Source: Acidimicrobiaceae bacterium
GTDB taxonomy: Bacteria; Actinomycetota; Acidimicrobiia; Acidimicrobiales; Aldehydirespiratoraceae
Length of the DNA: 64,000 bases
Direction of reading: 5' to 3'
Assembly (NCBI GenBank): GCA_009842325.1
Contig: VYFQ01000003.1
Location: 198,693 to 262,692, forward strand
Within the stretch, counting starts at the first letter, position 1; each line of letters starts with the position of its first letter. The notes below the pieces were generated by a model. That model was not told the origin of the DNA and did not search any database. It worked only from the letters and a program-made list of their open reading frames with translations. The position numbers were made by a program, and so were the translations under genes. Below are positions 27,630 to 36,320 of this stretch, in pieces.

Positions 27630-28552
27630 GCGTGCGGTGGGGGGTCTGGTTCGAGCCGACCCAGCCTGTCCGCCGCCTGGTCGAGCTGGCCCGCCTGGGT
27701 GAGTCGCTCGGGGCCGAGGCCTGCTTCGTGGCCGACGAGGGCACCGAGCGCGACGTGTACGTGGCCCTCACCGCCATAGTCGAGGCCACCGGGCTCAAGG
27801 TGGCCCCGGCCATCACCAACCCGTTCAGCCGTCATCCGGTCGCCACCGCGGCGGCCATCGCCACCCTCGCAGAGCTAGCCCCGGGCCGAGTAATGCACGG
27901 TCTCGGCGTAGGCGGCAGCCGGGTCCTCCAGCCGCTCGGGATGGAACCGGAACGTCCCTTCACCGCGCTGCGCGAGACGTTCGAGCTCAACCGGCGCCTA
28001 CTGGCGGGCGAGACGGTGGGGGAGGCGTCCCTGCCCTGGTTCCGCCCTAATGAGCCGATGCGCATCGCGGTAGCCGGGCGCGGACCCAGGGTGCAGCGCC
28101 TCGCGGCCGAACATTCCGATTGCGCGATCCTGTCGGCCGCGCCGCCGGCTGACCTGCCCGCCTTCGCCGAACGGATTCGCGCGACGGGCTCGGCCGAGAT
28201 CGCCTGGTCGGCGTATCTGGCCTATAACGACACCGAGCGCCGCCGGGTCCTGCCCCACTTCTCCTATATGGCCGTGGACGCGCCCGCCGAGGTGAGAGCA
28301 GCCGACGGCCTCGACGACGCCACCACCGAGGAGGTCCGCCGCCTGATGCTGGCCGGCCGCATGCACGACGCGGCCAGGCTGCTGCCCGACGCCCTGGTGG
28401 ATCGCTACGGCGTGGCCGGCACCCCGGCCGAGGTCTCAGCCCAGATCGGCGAACTTCGCGACTGCTTCGACATCTTCATGCTCCCCATGAACGACGAAGC
28501 CACCTCCGCCGACCACATCCGCGCCAGCGCAGAGATCTTCGCGGCCGCCTAG
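27626..28552 (+). CDS. luciferase-like (LLM-class) F420/FMN-dependent oxidoreductase
   Basis: The 308-residue protein has a bacterial-luciferase TIM barrel, starting RWGVWFEPTQPVRRLVELARL, with PGRVMHGLGVGG and a C-terminal segment DRYGVAGTPAEVSAQIGEL typical of the actinobacterial F420-dependent group. It probably reduces or oxidises a small substrate with coenzyme F420. GGGGAG stands upstream of ATG 27626. It is followed by a tandem repeat and a convergent gene. Confidence 0.8.
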   Translation: MSVRWGVWFEPTQPVRRLVELARLGESLGAEACFVADEGTERDVYVALTAIVEATGLKVAPAITNPFSRHPVATAAAIATLAELAPGRVMHGLGVGGSRVLQPLGMEPERPFTALRETFELNRRLLAGETVGEASLPWFRPNEPMRIAVAGRGPRVQRLAAEHSDCAILSAAPPADLPAFAERIRATGSAEIAWSAYLAYNDTERRRVLPHFSYMAVDAPAEVRAADGLDDATTEEVRRLMLAGRMHDAARLLPDALVDRYGVAGTPAEVSAQIGELRDCFDIFMLPMNDEATSADHIRASAEIFAAA

Positions 28553-28870
28553 ACCTCGCCCCCGTCGGCCGATTTCTCCGTGCGTTTGTGCGCATACAGC
28601 GCCCAAAACCAACCCGAGATTTCGTTCGCCGATTTCTCGGTGCGTTTGTGGGCATAAGGCGCCCAAAACCACCCCGAGATTTTGTCCGCCGATTTCTCGG
28701 TGCGTTTGTGGGCATACAGCGCTCAAAACCAAACCGAGATCCAGCCAGCGTGGGATTTCGTCCGGCGAGGCCGGGGGGTGGCGACGGGTCCGGGCGACCG
28801 ACAATGGGGCGAAGCCCCGTCGGCCGGACGGAGCCCGGCGACAGGACCCGCCGGCCGGGAGTGCCCGCCC
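28553..28870. repeat. intergenic region with three tandem copies of a 50-bp palindrome (60-bp period)
   Basis: Copies occupy 28571-28620, 28631-28680 and 28691-28740, each separated by 10 bp beginning TTCGTTCGCC or similar. Each unit has left end GATTTCTCGG and right end CCGAGAT as imperfect inverted repeats, with the inner pair GGGC/GCCC. They align without gaps to the two copies at 18892-19012. They lie between convergent genes. The regular 60-bp period creates spurious 20-residue protein repeats on both strands; these are not genes. From 28741 to 28870 I see nothing recognisable. Confidence 0.85.
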
Positions 28871-29449
28871 TTAGGACTGCGGAATAGCCGAGTAAGCGGG
28901 AAAGTCAGGGTCCACGACGGAGTGGATCCCCAACCCCATCGCCACCCGGTTCACATAGTTGAGGTGAGCGCACTGGGAGTTGGCGTCGATGATGTCGAGG
29001 TCGTCGAAGCCCGCAGCTCGCAGCTCCTCGACATCGGCCTCGGTCACCGAGGCGGGGGAGCGGGTGAGCTTCGACGCGTAGCGCACCACGGCCGCATCGG
29101 CCGGCGACAGGTCCAGCGACTCGAAGCAGTCCGGGTCGGCGGCCAGCTTGGCGATGGCCTCGTCATCGAGCCCGGTCTGGCGCAGTTTGATGGTGACCTG
29201 GCTCATGCAGTGCACCGTGCCGTTGATGGCCGAGGTCACGAAGCTGATCAGGTTGCGCTGATGGGGCGTCAGCCGCGACGGGCACTTCTCGGTGGCGGCG
29301 TACAGGTCCAGGCGGGCCGCCACCAGCGCGGGGTGCAACGACCCGGCCATGGTCATCTCGGTGGGCTCGCCGAGCGCTCGGGCCTGACGGTCGTAGTGGG
29401 CCCTCAACTCGCCCTCAGCCTCGTCGTATGGAATCGTGGAGATCCACAT
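28871..29449 (-). CDS. AhpD-like / carboxymuconolactone-decarboxylase-fold protein
   Basis: The 192-residue protein has the helical alkylhydroperoxidase-like fold, with the redox segment INGTVHCMSQVTIK in the place of the usual CxxC. Only one cysteine is present there, so classic disulfide peroxidase chemistry is doubtful. Later segments ANSQCAHLNYVNRVAMGLGI and ADAAVVRYASKLTR fit the peroxidase-related family (uncharacterised peroxidase-related enzymes). AGGAG stands before ATG 29449. Its leader overlaps the start region of a divergent LLM gene. Confidence 0.8.
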   Translation of the reverse strand: MWISTIPYDEAEGELRAHYDRQARALGEPTEMTMAGSLHPALVAARLDLYAATEKCPSRLTPHQRNLISFVTSAINGTVHCMSQVTIKLRQTGLDDEAIAKLAADPDCFESLDLSPADAAVVRYASKLTRSPASVTEADVEELRAAGFDDLDIIDANSQCAHLNYVNRVAMGLGIHSVVDPDFPAYSAIPQS

Positions 29450-29484
29450 TCGCAGCTCCTGTCGGCGTGACGATCGCGAGGAAA

Positions 29485-30501
29485 ATGAACGGGTTCCGAG
29501 GCCTGGGCCTTTCTCTGTCTAACGAGGATCCCGTCGCCGACACGCTAGCCGTGGTGGCCGCGGCAGACCGCCTCGGCTTCGAGGAGGTGTCGCTGCCCGA
29601 GAGCCGGCTGTTCAACTCGGTGATGCCGGTGGCGGCCGCGGCGCTGCACTCCACGCAGCGAGTCACCGTGCGCATCGGGGTGGCCAACCCGGTGTTCCGC
29701 AACCCTGTTCTGCTGGCGCTGGAGGCGGCCACGCTGGCTGACATCGGGCCGGGCCGGCTGCGATACGGGCTGGGCGCAGCCGAGTGGACGGTCCGGCGCT
29801 TCGGCATGGACCCGCCCGGCTGGCGCCCCCTCACCAACACCGTCGAAGCGGTGCGGGCGGTGCGCCGCCTCACCGCCGGCGAGGAACTGGACTTCGTCCC
29901 GACCACGTTCTCGGTGACACCGGGCCTGCGCCTGGACCGGTTCCCGCCGGAGCCGGTGCCGGTGGATGTGGGCGCGGTCAGCCGGCGGATGATGGAGGTC
30001 TCGGGAGAGTTCGCCGACGGAGTACAGCTCGGCGCCATCACCAGCGTGGGCTACACCCGGTGGGCCCGAGACCGGCTCGCGGCCGGCGCGGCGCGAGCCG
30101 GTCGCAACGTCGACGATCTGCTGCTGAGCGCCAACGTGCTCACCAGCGTCGGCCCCGACCGGCGCGAGGCCCGCAACGCGGTCAAGGAAGTCCTCGCCTA
30201 CTACCTGGCGCGGGTGGAGGGCGTGGTGGTCGATGAGGCCGGCGCCGACCCTGACGCCGTGGCCGCGGTCCGGGCCGCGGTAGCTGAGGGCGGTGAGCAG
30301 GCTGGGGCGGCGGTGGTCAGCGACAGTCTGGTGGACATCTTCGGTGTGGCCGGCACTCCCGACGATGTGATCGCGGGGCTTGGCCCCTTCGCGGAGGCGG
30401 GCCTCGACCTGCCACTGGCGTGGTACACGTTCGGGCCTGACCGCGACGCCGGCATACGCCTGCTGGCCGAACAGGTCCGCCCCGCCATCGTCGACTCATG
30501 A
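29485..30501 (+). CDS. LLM-class F420/FMN-dependent oxidoreductase
   Basis: The 338-residue luciferase-fold protein opens with MNGFRGLGLSLSNEDP and contains GPGRLRYGLGAAEWTV and FGVAGTPDDVIAGLGPFAEAG. It is probably an F420-dependent oxidoreductase; substrate unknown. Start choice is uncertain: ATG 29485 has GAGG unusually close, GTG 29467 and ATG 29428 are in frame and lengthen the N-terminus by 6 and 19 residues, the latter overlapping the divergent AhpD-like gene. Confidence 0.75.
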   Translation: MNGFRGLGLSLSNEDPVADTLAVVAAADRLGFEEVSLPESRLFNSVMPVAAAALHSTQRVTVRIGVANPVFRNPVLLALEAATLADIGPGRLRYGLGAAEWTVRRFGMDPPGWRPLTNTVEAVRAVRRLTAGEELDFVPTTFSVTPGLRLDRFPPEPVPVDVGAVSRRMMEVSGEFADGVQLGAITSVGYTRWARDRLAAGAARAGRNVDDLLLSANVLTSVGPDRREARNAVKEVLAYYLARVEGVVVDEAGADPDAVAAVRAAVAEGGEQAGAAVVSDSLVDIFGVAGTPDDVIAGLGPFAEAGLDLPLAWYTFGPDRDAGIRLLAEQVRPAIVDS

Positions 30502-30559
30502 TCGCTCACCGCGATAACAGGGGGTGACGGCGATGTCCCGATCTGGGAAGCTGGACGGC

Positions 30560-31402
30560 ATGCCTGACGGACCGCTGGTATCGACGGAGTGGCTGGCCGA
30601 GCATCTGGACGACCCCGATGTGCGAGTCGTGGACTGCCGCTGGTACCTGCGGCCGTTCGATATGCGCAACGGCGACGACGAGTACGCCAAGGCCCACATA
30701 CCAGGGGCGGTGCACGCCCGCTGGGACACCGATCTGGCCGACCCTGAGCGGCCCGACCTGTGGATGCTGGCCGGACCGGAGCGCTTCGCCGACGCCATGG
30801 CCTCCCGCGGCATCGGGGACGACACCTTCGTGGTGACCTACGACGACCAGCACGTGACGGTGGCGGCCCGGGTGTGGTGGGCGCTGAGGGTCTACGGTCA
30901 TACCGGCGTGGCCGTGCTCGACGGCGGGATCAACAAGTGGCAGGCCGAGGGCCGACCCACCGCCAGCGCGGTGCCCCGCTACCCGCGGGCCCGCTTCACG
31001 CCTCGCTTCAATCCGGATCTCTACACCACCCACCGGCAGATGCGGGCGGCCGTGGGCACCTCGACCCGCCTGGTGGACGGGCGCATGGCCGGTGCTCGCC
31101 AGCAGGACGGTGGGGCCATCCCCGGGAGCATCGTCGCTCCGGGTATCGAGTTCACCGGATCCGACGGCACCTGGGCCGAGCCCGAGGAGGCCCGCCGCCG
31201 CCTGGCGACAGCCGGCGCGTGCGCCCCCGAGCCCACCATCGCCTACTGCCGCGGCGGCGTGGGCGCCTGCGGCACGGCCCTGGCCTACTCCATCGCCGGT
31301 CATGACGACGTGGCCGTCTACGACGGGTCCTGGACCGAGTGGATCACCGATCCCGGCGCACCCCAGGCCCTGGACGCCGCGGGCCGAACTTCAATGGATT
31401 AA
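30560..31402 (+). CDS. thiosulfate/3-mercaptopyruvate sulfurtransferase-like protein (two rhodanese domains)
   Basis: This protein of about 280 residues has two rhodanese folds. The C-terminal one carries the active-site cysteine in CRGGVGACG; the N-terminal one (LVSTEWLAEHL, HIPGAVHARWDTDL, TYDDQH) is catalytically inert, as in SseA-type enzymes. It moves sulfane sulfur to a thiol acceptor or cyanide. ATG 30560 matches the usual family N-terminus; ATG 30533 and GTG 30524 are in frame and the former has GGGGGT upstream. The stop codon lies inside a large hairpin. Confidence 0.85.
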   Translation: MPDGPLVSTEWLAEHLDDPDVRVVDCRWYLRPFDMRNGDDEYAKAHIPGAVHARWDTDLADPERPDLWMLAGPERFADAMASRGIGDDTFVVTYDDQHVTVAARVWWALRVYGHTGVAVLDGGINKWQAEGRPTASAVPRYPRARFTPRFNPDLYTTHRQMRAAVGTSTRLVDGRMAGARQQDGGAIPGSIVAPGIEFTGSDGTWAEPEEARRRLATAGACAPEPTIAYCRGGVGACGTALAYSIAGHDDVAVYDGSWTEWITDPGAPQALDAAGRTSMD

Positions 31403-31436
31403 CCACCTCTGTGGTGGCTAACTCCTTGAAGTTCGG
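31384..31436 (+). terminator. hairpin across the sulfurtransferase stop codon
   Basis: CCGAACTTCAA (31384-31394) pairs perfectly with TTGAAGTTCGG (31426-31436), and inside it ACCAC (31402-31406) pairs with GTGGT (31411-31415), with TTA/TAA further strengthening the inner part. The TAA stop codon (31400-31402) sits within the structure. It may end transcription or protect the 3' end. There is no U-tract, so the terminator role is uncertain. Confidence 0.55.
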
Positions 31437-31478
31437 TCTCGCGCTCGTTCTATCGGTCCGGCAGGGCAGAATGGGTCG

Positions 31479-32906
31479 GTGACACCGGATTCGTCATATC
31501 TCGGCGGTGCCTGGGGCGGCAGCGGCCCGCGTCTCGCTGTGGTCAACCCGGCGGACGGCTCGACGGCGGCCGAAGTCGCCACAGTCACGCCCACCGAGGT
31601 CGCCGAGACCCTCGACGCCGCCGCCGGCGCTCTCCAGTCATGGCGCGATACCGACCCGTGGGCCCGCTCCCAGCATCTGCGGGACGCGGCCGCCTACATC
31701 CGCGACCATCTCCCTGACATCGCCGCGTCGGTGACCGCCGAGCAGGGCAAGCCGCTGGCCCAGGCCGAGGGCGAGGTCGCGGGCGCGGCCGACCAGTTCG
31801 ACTGGTGCGCTGACGAGGCCCGCCGCATCTACGGACGGGTGATCCCGGCCCGGGGCGCGGGCCGGCGCCTGCTGGTGCAGCGCGAGCCGGTCGGGGTGGT
31901 GGGAGCGTTCGCTCCGTCGAACTTCCCGGCCCTGCTGCCGGCCCGCAAGATCGCCGCAGCCACGGCAGCCGGCTGCACGATCATCGTCAAGCCGGCAGAG
32001 GAGACGCCCACTGCGGCCCTGTGGCTGGCCGCGGCCGCCGAGGCCGCCGGCATCCCGGCCGGGGTCGTCAACGTGCTGGTGGGCGACCCGGCGATGATCT
32101 CCGAGATGATCCTGAGCGACTCCCGGGTGCGCAAGGTGACCCTCACTGGCTCGGTGCCGTTGGGCAGCCACATCATGGAGGAGGCGTCCAAGCAGCTGAA
32201 GTCGGTGTCGCTGGAGTTGGGGGGCCACTCGCCGGTGATCGTGCTCGACGACGCCGACCCCGAGTGGGCCGGCGAGGTCTCGGCGCGGGGCAAGTTCCGC
32301 AACGCCGGGCAGGTGTGCATCTCTCCCAGCCGGTTCCTGGTGCCGGCAGCCTTGCACGACCGTTTCGTGGCCAGCTTCGTGGCCGCCACCGAGGCGCTGG
32401 CCATGGGCCCCGGCGACGATCCGTCCTGCGACATCGGTCCCCTGCAGAACGAGCGGCGCCTTCAGGCCATGGAGCAGCTGGTGGCCTCCGCGGTGAGCGA
32501 CGGAGCGGTCGTCGAGTCCGGGGGCCGGAGGATCGAACGGGACGCCGGCTGGTGGTTCGAGCCCACCGTGCTCAGCAACGTAGACCTCGGCACCGAGATC
32601 ATGGTGGCCGAGCCGTTCGGGCCCATCGCACCCATCCGCGCCTACGACGACCTCGACGATGCGGTGCGCATCGCCAACGACACCGACTTCGGGCTGGCCG
32701 GCTTCGTGCTGGGCGGGTCGCTGCAGCGGTGCCTCGACGTGGCCGACCGCCTCGAGGTGGGCATGGTCGGCATCAACGACTTCGCCATCGCGCTGGCCGA
32801 GGCGCCCTTCGGCGGGATCAAGCACAGCGGCTTCGGCCGTGAGGGCGGCGCCGAGGGCGTGGCCGAGTTCACCGTCGTCAAGTACATCAACGTCGCACCG
32901 GCATAA
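31479..32906 (+). CDS. aldehyde dehydrogenase (succinate-semialdehyde-type)
   Basis: This 475-residue NAD(P)-dependent dehydrogenase has the catalytic glutamate in LELGGHSP and the nucleophile cysteine in NAGQVCISPSR, with APSNFPALLPARKIAAATAAG for the cofactor side. The NAGQVC and SNFPALL pattern places it with GabD/succinate-semialdehyde and related enzymes. It follows the sulfurtransferase gene by 76 bp with a hairpin between. GTG 31479 lies 6 nt after CAGAAT, a weak -10-like box, so a separate leaderless promoter is possible. Confidence 0.88.
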   Translation: MTPDSSYLGGAWGGSGPRLAVVNPADGSTAAEVATVTPTEVAETLDAAAGALQSWRDTDPWARSQHLRDAAAYIRDHLPDIAASVTAEQGKPLAQAEGEVAGAADQFDWCADEARRIYGRVIPARGAGRRLLVQREPVGVVGAFAPSNFPALLPARKIAAATAAGCTIIVKPAEETPTAALWLAAAAEAAGIPAGVVNVLVGDPAMISEMILSDSRVRKVTLTGSVPLGSHIMEEASKQLKSVSLELGGHSPVIVLDDADPEWAGEVSARGKFRNAGQVCISPSRFLVPAALHDRFVASFVAATEALAMGPGDDPSCDIGPLQNERRLQAMEQLVASAVSDGAVVESGGRRIERDAGWWFEPTVLSNVDLGTEIMVAEPFGPIAPIRAYDDLDDAVRIANDTDFGLAGFVLGGSLQRCLDVADRLEVGMVGINDFAIALAEAPFGGIKHSGFGREGGAEGVAEFTVVKYINVAPA

Positions 32907-32980
32907 CCGCCACCGACGACCTCCACCGGCGGCATCCACCCGACATGCCCCAGGGCTCGGTTGATCATCTCGCAATAGCA

Positions 32981-33008
32981 TTGACTATTTGGCACCGCTT
33001 GCTAAAGT
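32981..33008 (+). promoter_or_regulatory. promoter of the first ABC transporter operon
   Basis: TTGACT (32981-32986) and TAAAGT (33003-33008) are good -35 and -10 boxes with a 16-bp spacer, giving a leader of about 45 nt with AGAGGGG before ATG 33061. This is a conventional leadered promoter, unlike the many leaderless starts in the window. A candidate IclR operator is not obvious. Confidence 0.6.
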
Positions 33009-33060
33009 CCGGTCCAGCGCGGGGGAGGCCGCGCCTGGACCGATTCCAAGAGGGGAACAC

Positions 33061-34335
33061 ATGACCAGACTCACCAAGATTCGACGTAGCTACGCGCTCG
33101 CACTCATAGCGATGGTCGCGCTCGTGGCCGCCGCATGCAGCGGCACCAGCGAAGACCCAGGCGCCGGCCAAGTCGAAGTCGCCCACTACTACGGATCCGA
33201 CCTCGGCCAGCAGGGGATCCTCGACGTCAACGCCACGTTCGAGGCCGGCGAGGCCGTCGTCAGCCCCATCGAGCACGAGGCGTTCAAGGACCAGATCCTC
33301 GTCGCCCTGGCCGGCGGCGAGCCGCCCGACGTGTTCTCCTACTGGGCCGGAGCCCGGACCCAGTCGGTGTTCGAGAACGGCCATCTCCAGCCGATCACCC
33401 AGGTCTTCGACAACGCCGACGTCTGGAACAACTTCCCGCAGGCCCTGGTCGATGCCGGGATCCACGGCGGCGAGCCCCACCTGCTGCCGTTCGGGTTCCA
33501 CTACGTGGCCTTCTTCTACAACCCCCATGTGATGGAGGCGGCCGGGGTCACCTCGATGCCCACCAACAGCCAGGAGTTCATCGCGGCGGCCGCGCAGATC
33601 GCCGCCAGCGGCGTCAAGCCCATCGCTCTGGGCTCGATGAACCGCTGGCCGGCCCAGTTCTGGTTCGACTTCCTGATCCTGCGCACGGCCGGGCCGGACT
33701 ACCGGGCCAAGCTGATGTCGGGCGAGGCGTCGTACACCGATCCCCAGGTCGTCGGAGCGATGGAACTCTGGAAGCAACTGGTCGACGCGGGCTTCTTCGT
33801 CGACGATGCCAACGCCTACACCTGGACCGACGCCGCCGACCAGGTGGCCAACGGGGAGGCGGCCATGACCCTGATGGGCACGTGGATCACCGGCTACTGG
33901 AACGGCATCGGCCTCGAACCCGTCACCGACTACGACTTCTTCAACTTCCCGGTGCTGGATCCCGCCGTCGAGAACGCCGCGCTAGGACCGATCGACGGAT
34001 GGGCCCTGTCGGCCGACGCGGCCAATCCCGAGGGCGCCATGCTGCTGCTGGAGCACTACGCCGACCCCGGCAACCAGCTCACCTGGGCACTGGAGCAGGG
34101 GGCGCTGCCGCCTAACTCCAACGCCGACACCACGCAGCTCAACCCGGTCATGGCCAAGGCGCTGGTGGAAGTGGGCAAGGCCGACTCCTACTCGTTCAAC
34201 TACGACCTGGCCACACCTCCGCCCGTGGCCGAGGTCGGTCTGGACATGTTCCAGGCCTTCATGGACGACCCGTCGGGCTACGCCGACCTCCTGTCGAGCG
34301 CCCAGTCGGACGCCCAGGCCGCTTTCGCGGGCTAG
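33061..34335 (+). CDS. ABC sugar/polyol transporter, extracellular substrate-binding lipoprotein
   Basis: This 424-residue solute-binding protein has a lipoprotein signal with lipobox VAAAC around residue 26, so it is anchored to the outer face of the membrane. The mature part is a family-1 extracellular binding fold (VEVAHYYGSDLGQQGILDVN, PPDVFSYWAGARTQ, GTWITGYWNGIGL). The operon that follows has two permeases, a Gfo/Idh/MocA protein, an IclR regulator, GlpD, GlpK and an SDR, so the cargo is probably glycerol or a glyceryl glycoside. No ATPase gene is in the operon. The stop codon lies in a duplicated sequence. Confidence 0.9.
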   Translation: MTRLTKIRRSYALALIAMVALVAAACSGTSEDPGAGQVEVAHYYGSDLGQQGILDVNATFEAGEAVVSPIEHEAFKDQILVALAGGEPPDVFSYWAGARTQSVFENGHLQPITQVFDNADVWNNFPQALVDAGIHGGEPHLLPFGFHYVAFFYNPHVMEAAGVTSMPTNSQEFIAAAAQIAASGVKPIALGSMNRWPAQFWFDFLILRTAGPDYRAKLMSGEASYTDPQVVGAMELWKQLVDAGFFVDDANAYTWTDAADQVANGEAAMTLMGTWITGYWNGIGLEPVTDYDFFNFPVLDPAVENAALGPIDGWALSADAANPEGAMLLLEHYADPGNQLTWALEQGALPPNSNADTTQLNPVMAKALVEVGKADSYSFNYDLATPPPVAEVGLDMFQAFMDDPSGYADLLSSAQSDAQAAFAG

Positions 34336-34392
34336 CGAGTCGAGCCGGAGGGCGCCATTTCGCTGGCTAGCGAGTCCAACCGGAGGGCGCCA
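34330..34392 (+). repeat. 28-bp direct repeat at the end of the binding-protein gene
   Basis: GGCTAGCGAGTCGAGCCGGA and the eight bases after it (34330-34357) are repeated at 34365-34392 with two mismatches. The first copy includes the TAG stop codon (34333-34335), so the end of the gene has been duplicated into the intergenic region. It is probably a local slippage duplication. Confidence 0.8.
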
Positions 34393-34445
34393 GCCGCAAT
34401 CTGGCGGAATCCGGCCGCCCTCCTCGCCGGCTCGAACCGGTTCCA

Positions 34446-34489
34446 CCGGCGGTGCCGGACCTCGTCCCCCACGGGTCCGGCACCGCCGG
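34446..34489 (+). terminator. strong hairpin between binding-protein and permease genes
   Basis: CCGGCGGTGCCGGACC (34446-34461) pairs perfectly over 16 bp with GGTCCGGCACCGCCGG (34474-34489), 12-nt loop. No U-tract follows. Hairpins at this place in ABC operons typically protect or partly terminate the message so that binding protein is made in excess over the membrane subunits. The second ABC operon has a similar hairpin in the same place. Confidence 0.75.
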
Positions 34490-34550
34490 CTGCCCTGCCT
34501 TCGGCCGTCGGTCGATAGTTTCCCGCTAGGCATCGTCTAGGAGACGGCGC

Positions 34551-35426
34551 ATGAGGCCGACAACCCGTTGGGCCATTCTCTTCATGGGACCGCCCATATT
34601 GCTGTTCACCGCCATCGTGGTGGTGCCCACGGCCATGGCCCTGCGGCTCAGCTTCACCGACGCCAACATCCTGGGTCAGACCAGCCAGTGGATCGGCTTC
34701 GACAACTTCGTCGAGGCCTTCACCAACGAGCACGTCCGGAAGTCGATCCGCATCACGCTGGTGTGGACGCTGTTCGGCGCGCTGATCCCGCCCGCGCTGG
34801 GCCTGGGCATCGCCATGATGCTGCAGGCCAACACCCGCTTCGCGGCCATCATGAAGTCGGCGCTGTTCGTGCCGATCTCGATCAGCCTGGTGGTGGTAGG
34901 CCAGGTCTGGATCTGGATCTACCAGCCCGGCGACGGCCTTATCAACCAGATGCTGGGGCTGGTCGGGCTCGAGAGCCTCGAAGAGGCCTGGCTGGCCAAC
35001 CGCTCGACCGCCCTGTGGGCGGTGTTCATCGCCTGGGCGTGGCAGCAGGCCGTGCTGGCCATGATCCTCTACCTGGCCGGGCTCACGTCCATCCCCGGAG
35101 AGCTGGTCGAGGCGGCCAGGGTCGACGGAGCCGGCCAATTCCAGGTGTTCCGCCAGGTGATCGTGCCGCTGCTACGGCCGATTACCACGGTGGTGCTGTC
35201 GCTGATCGCCATCAACTCGCTGCGCAACTTCGACTTGGTGTTCGCCATGACGCAGGGCGGGCCGGTCCGCGAGACCGAGACGATGCCCATGCTGGTGTGG
35301 CGCATCCTGTTCCGCCAGCACGAGCAGGGGCTGGCCAGCGCGGTGTCGCTGATCCTGTTCGCCATGACCCTGGTCGTCATCGGCGGTCTGACCTGGTGGG
35401 GCAGGCGAGGCAGCTATGTCGACTAG
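34551..35426 (+). CDS. ABC sugar transporter permease (first, MalF/UgpA-type)
   Basis: This 291-residue inner-membrane protein has six predicted transmembrane helices and the ATPase-docking EAA loop ELVEAARVDGAGQFQVFRQVIVPLLRP. It is the MalF/UgpA-type half of the importer, pairing with the next gene, whose start overlaps its end by 11 bp. It has no fused ATPase; the energising subunit is most likely the orphan ATPase at 60387. Transcribed with the preceding binding protein. Confidence 0.92.
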   Translation: MRPTTRWAILFMGPPILLFTAIVVVPTAMALRLSFTDANILGQTSQWIGFDNFVEAFTNEHVRKSIRITLVWTLFGALIPPALGLGIAMMLQANTRFAAIMKSALFVPISISLVVVGQVWIWIYQPGDGLINQMLGLVGLESLEEAWLANRSTALWAVFIAWAWQQAVLAMILYLAGLTSIPGELVEAARVDGAGQFQVFRQVIVPLLRPITTVVLSLIAINSLRNFDLVFAMTQGGPVRETETMPMLVWRILFRQHEQGLASAVSLILFAMTLVVIGGLTWWGRRGSYVD

Positions 35427-36318
35427 CACCGCCTCCCTGGCCGCCGACAGAGCCCACAGCACGGTGCCCGAACACGGCACCGGCCGCCGGGGCCGCACGC
35501 TGCGGCGGCGCGCCGGCATGGTGCTGATCGCCGTCTTCGTGGCGTTGTACCTGGTGCCTGTGGCCGGCGTGCTGGCGACATCGCTCAAGACCAACGCCGA
35601 GATCGCCGAACGCGGCATCTGGGCGCTGACCGGCAAGCTCACCCTGGCCAACTACGTCGACGTGTGGAGCACGGCCAACACCGTCCGCTACCTGATCAAC
35701 TCGTTCCAGGTGGCCATTCCGGCGGTGGTCGTCTCCATCGCCGGCGGCACGCTCATCGGGTACGCCCTGGCCAAGTTCAGGCCCCGAGGCGGCACCGCCA
35801 TACAGCTGATCATCGTCTCGGGCCTGTTCGTCCCGCCCCAGGTGCTGCTCGTGCCCCTGTTCACCATGTTCAGGAGCTTCGACCTCCTCAACACCCTGTG
35901 GCCCATGATCCTGATCCACTCCGCGGTGGGGTTCTCGGTATGCACCCTGGTGATGCGGAACTTCTTCGAGCAGATCCCCGACTCGCTGCGCTACGCGGCC
36001 CTGATCGACGGCGCCAACGAGGGCGAGGTCTTCTGGCGGGTCATGCTGCCGCTGGCCCGGCCCGCACTGGCCGCCCTGGCCACACTGCAGTTCACGTTCA
36101 TCTGGAACGACTTCCTCTACCCGCTGGTTTTCACCAGCGCGCGCGACGACGTGGCCACCATCATGCTGGGGCTGCTCAACGTGAAGGGCCAGTTCACGGT
36201 GGCCTACGGAACCCAGGCCTCACTGGCGGTCATCGCCAGCATTCCCACCGTCGCCATCTTCTTCGTCTTCCAGAAGCACTTCGTCCGGGGCCTGCTGTCC
36301 GGGGCCCTGAAGGAGTAG
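35416..36318 (+). CDS. ABC sugar transporter permease (second, MalG/UgpE-type)
   Basis: This 300-residue permease has six predicted helices after an Arg-rich cytoplasmic N-terminus and the EAA loop SLRYAALIDGANEGEVFWRVMLPLARP. FVRGLLSGALKE at the end is typical of the MalG type. It overlaps the first permease by 11 bp. Together they form the membrane channel of the importer. Confidence 0.92.
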   Translation: MSTSTASLAADRAHSTVPEHGTGRRGRTLRRRAGMVLIAVFVALYLVPVAGVLATSLKTNAEIAERGIWALTGKLTLANYVDVWSTANTVRYLINSFQVAIPAVVVSIAGGTLIGYALAKFRPRGGTAIQLIIVSGLFVPPQVLLVPLFTMFRSFDLLNTLWPMILIHSAVGFSVCTLVMRNFFEQIPDSLRYAALIDGANEGEVFWRVMLPLARPALAALATLQFTFIWNDFLYPLVFTSARDDVATIMLGLLNVKGQFTVAYGTQASLAVIASIPTVAIFFVFQKHFVRGLLSGALKE

Positions 36319-36320
36319 AC

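Noticed and set aside
28571..28740. A CRISPR array
   Set aside because: The gaps between repeats are only 10 bp and similar in sequence, and the repeat is 50 bp; no cas genes are near.
28436..28887. Proteins with ~20-residue repeats on both strands
   Set aside because: They follow only from the 60-bp period of the palindromic DNA repeat; both strands give repeats, and the frames overlap real genes.
28871..29449. A selenocysteine form of the AhpD-like protein
   Set aside because: The frame has no internal TGA at the redox site; it simply has a single cysteine (VHCMSQ).
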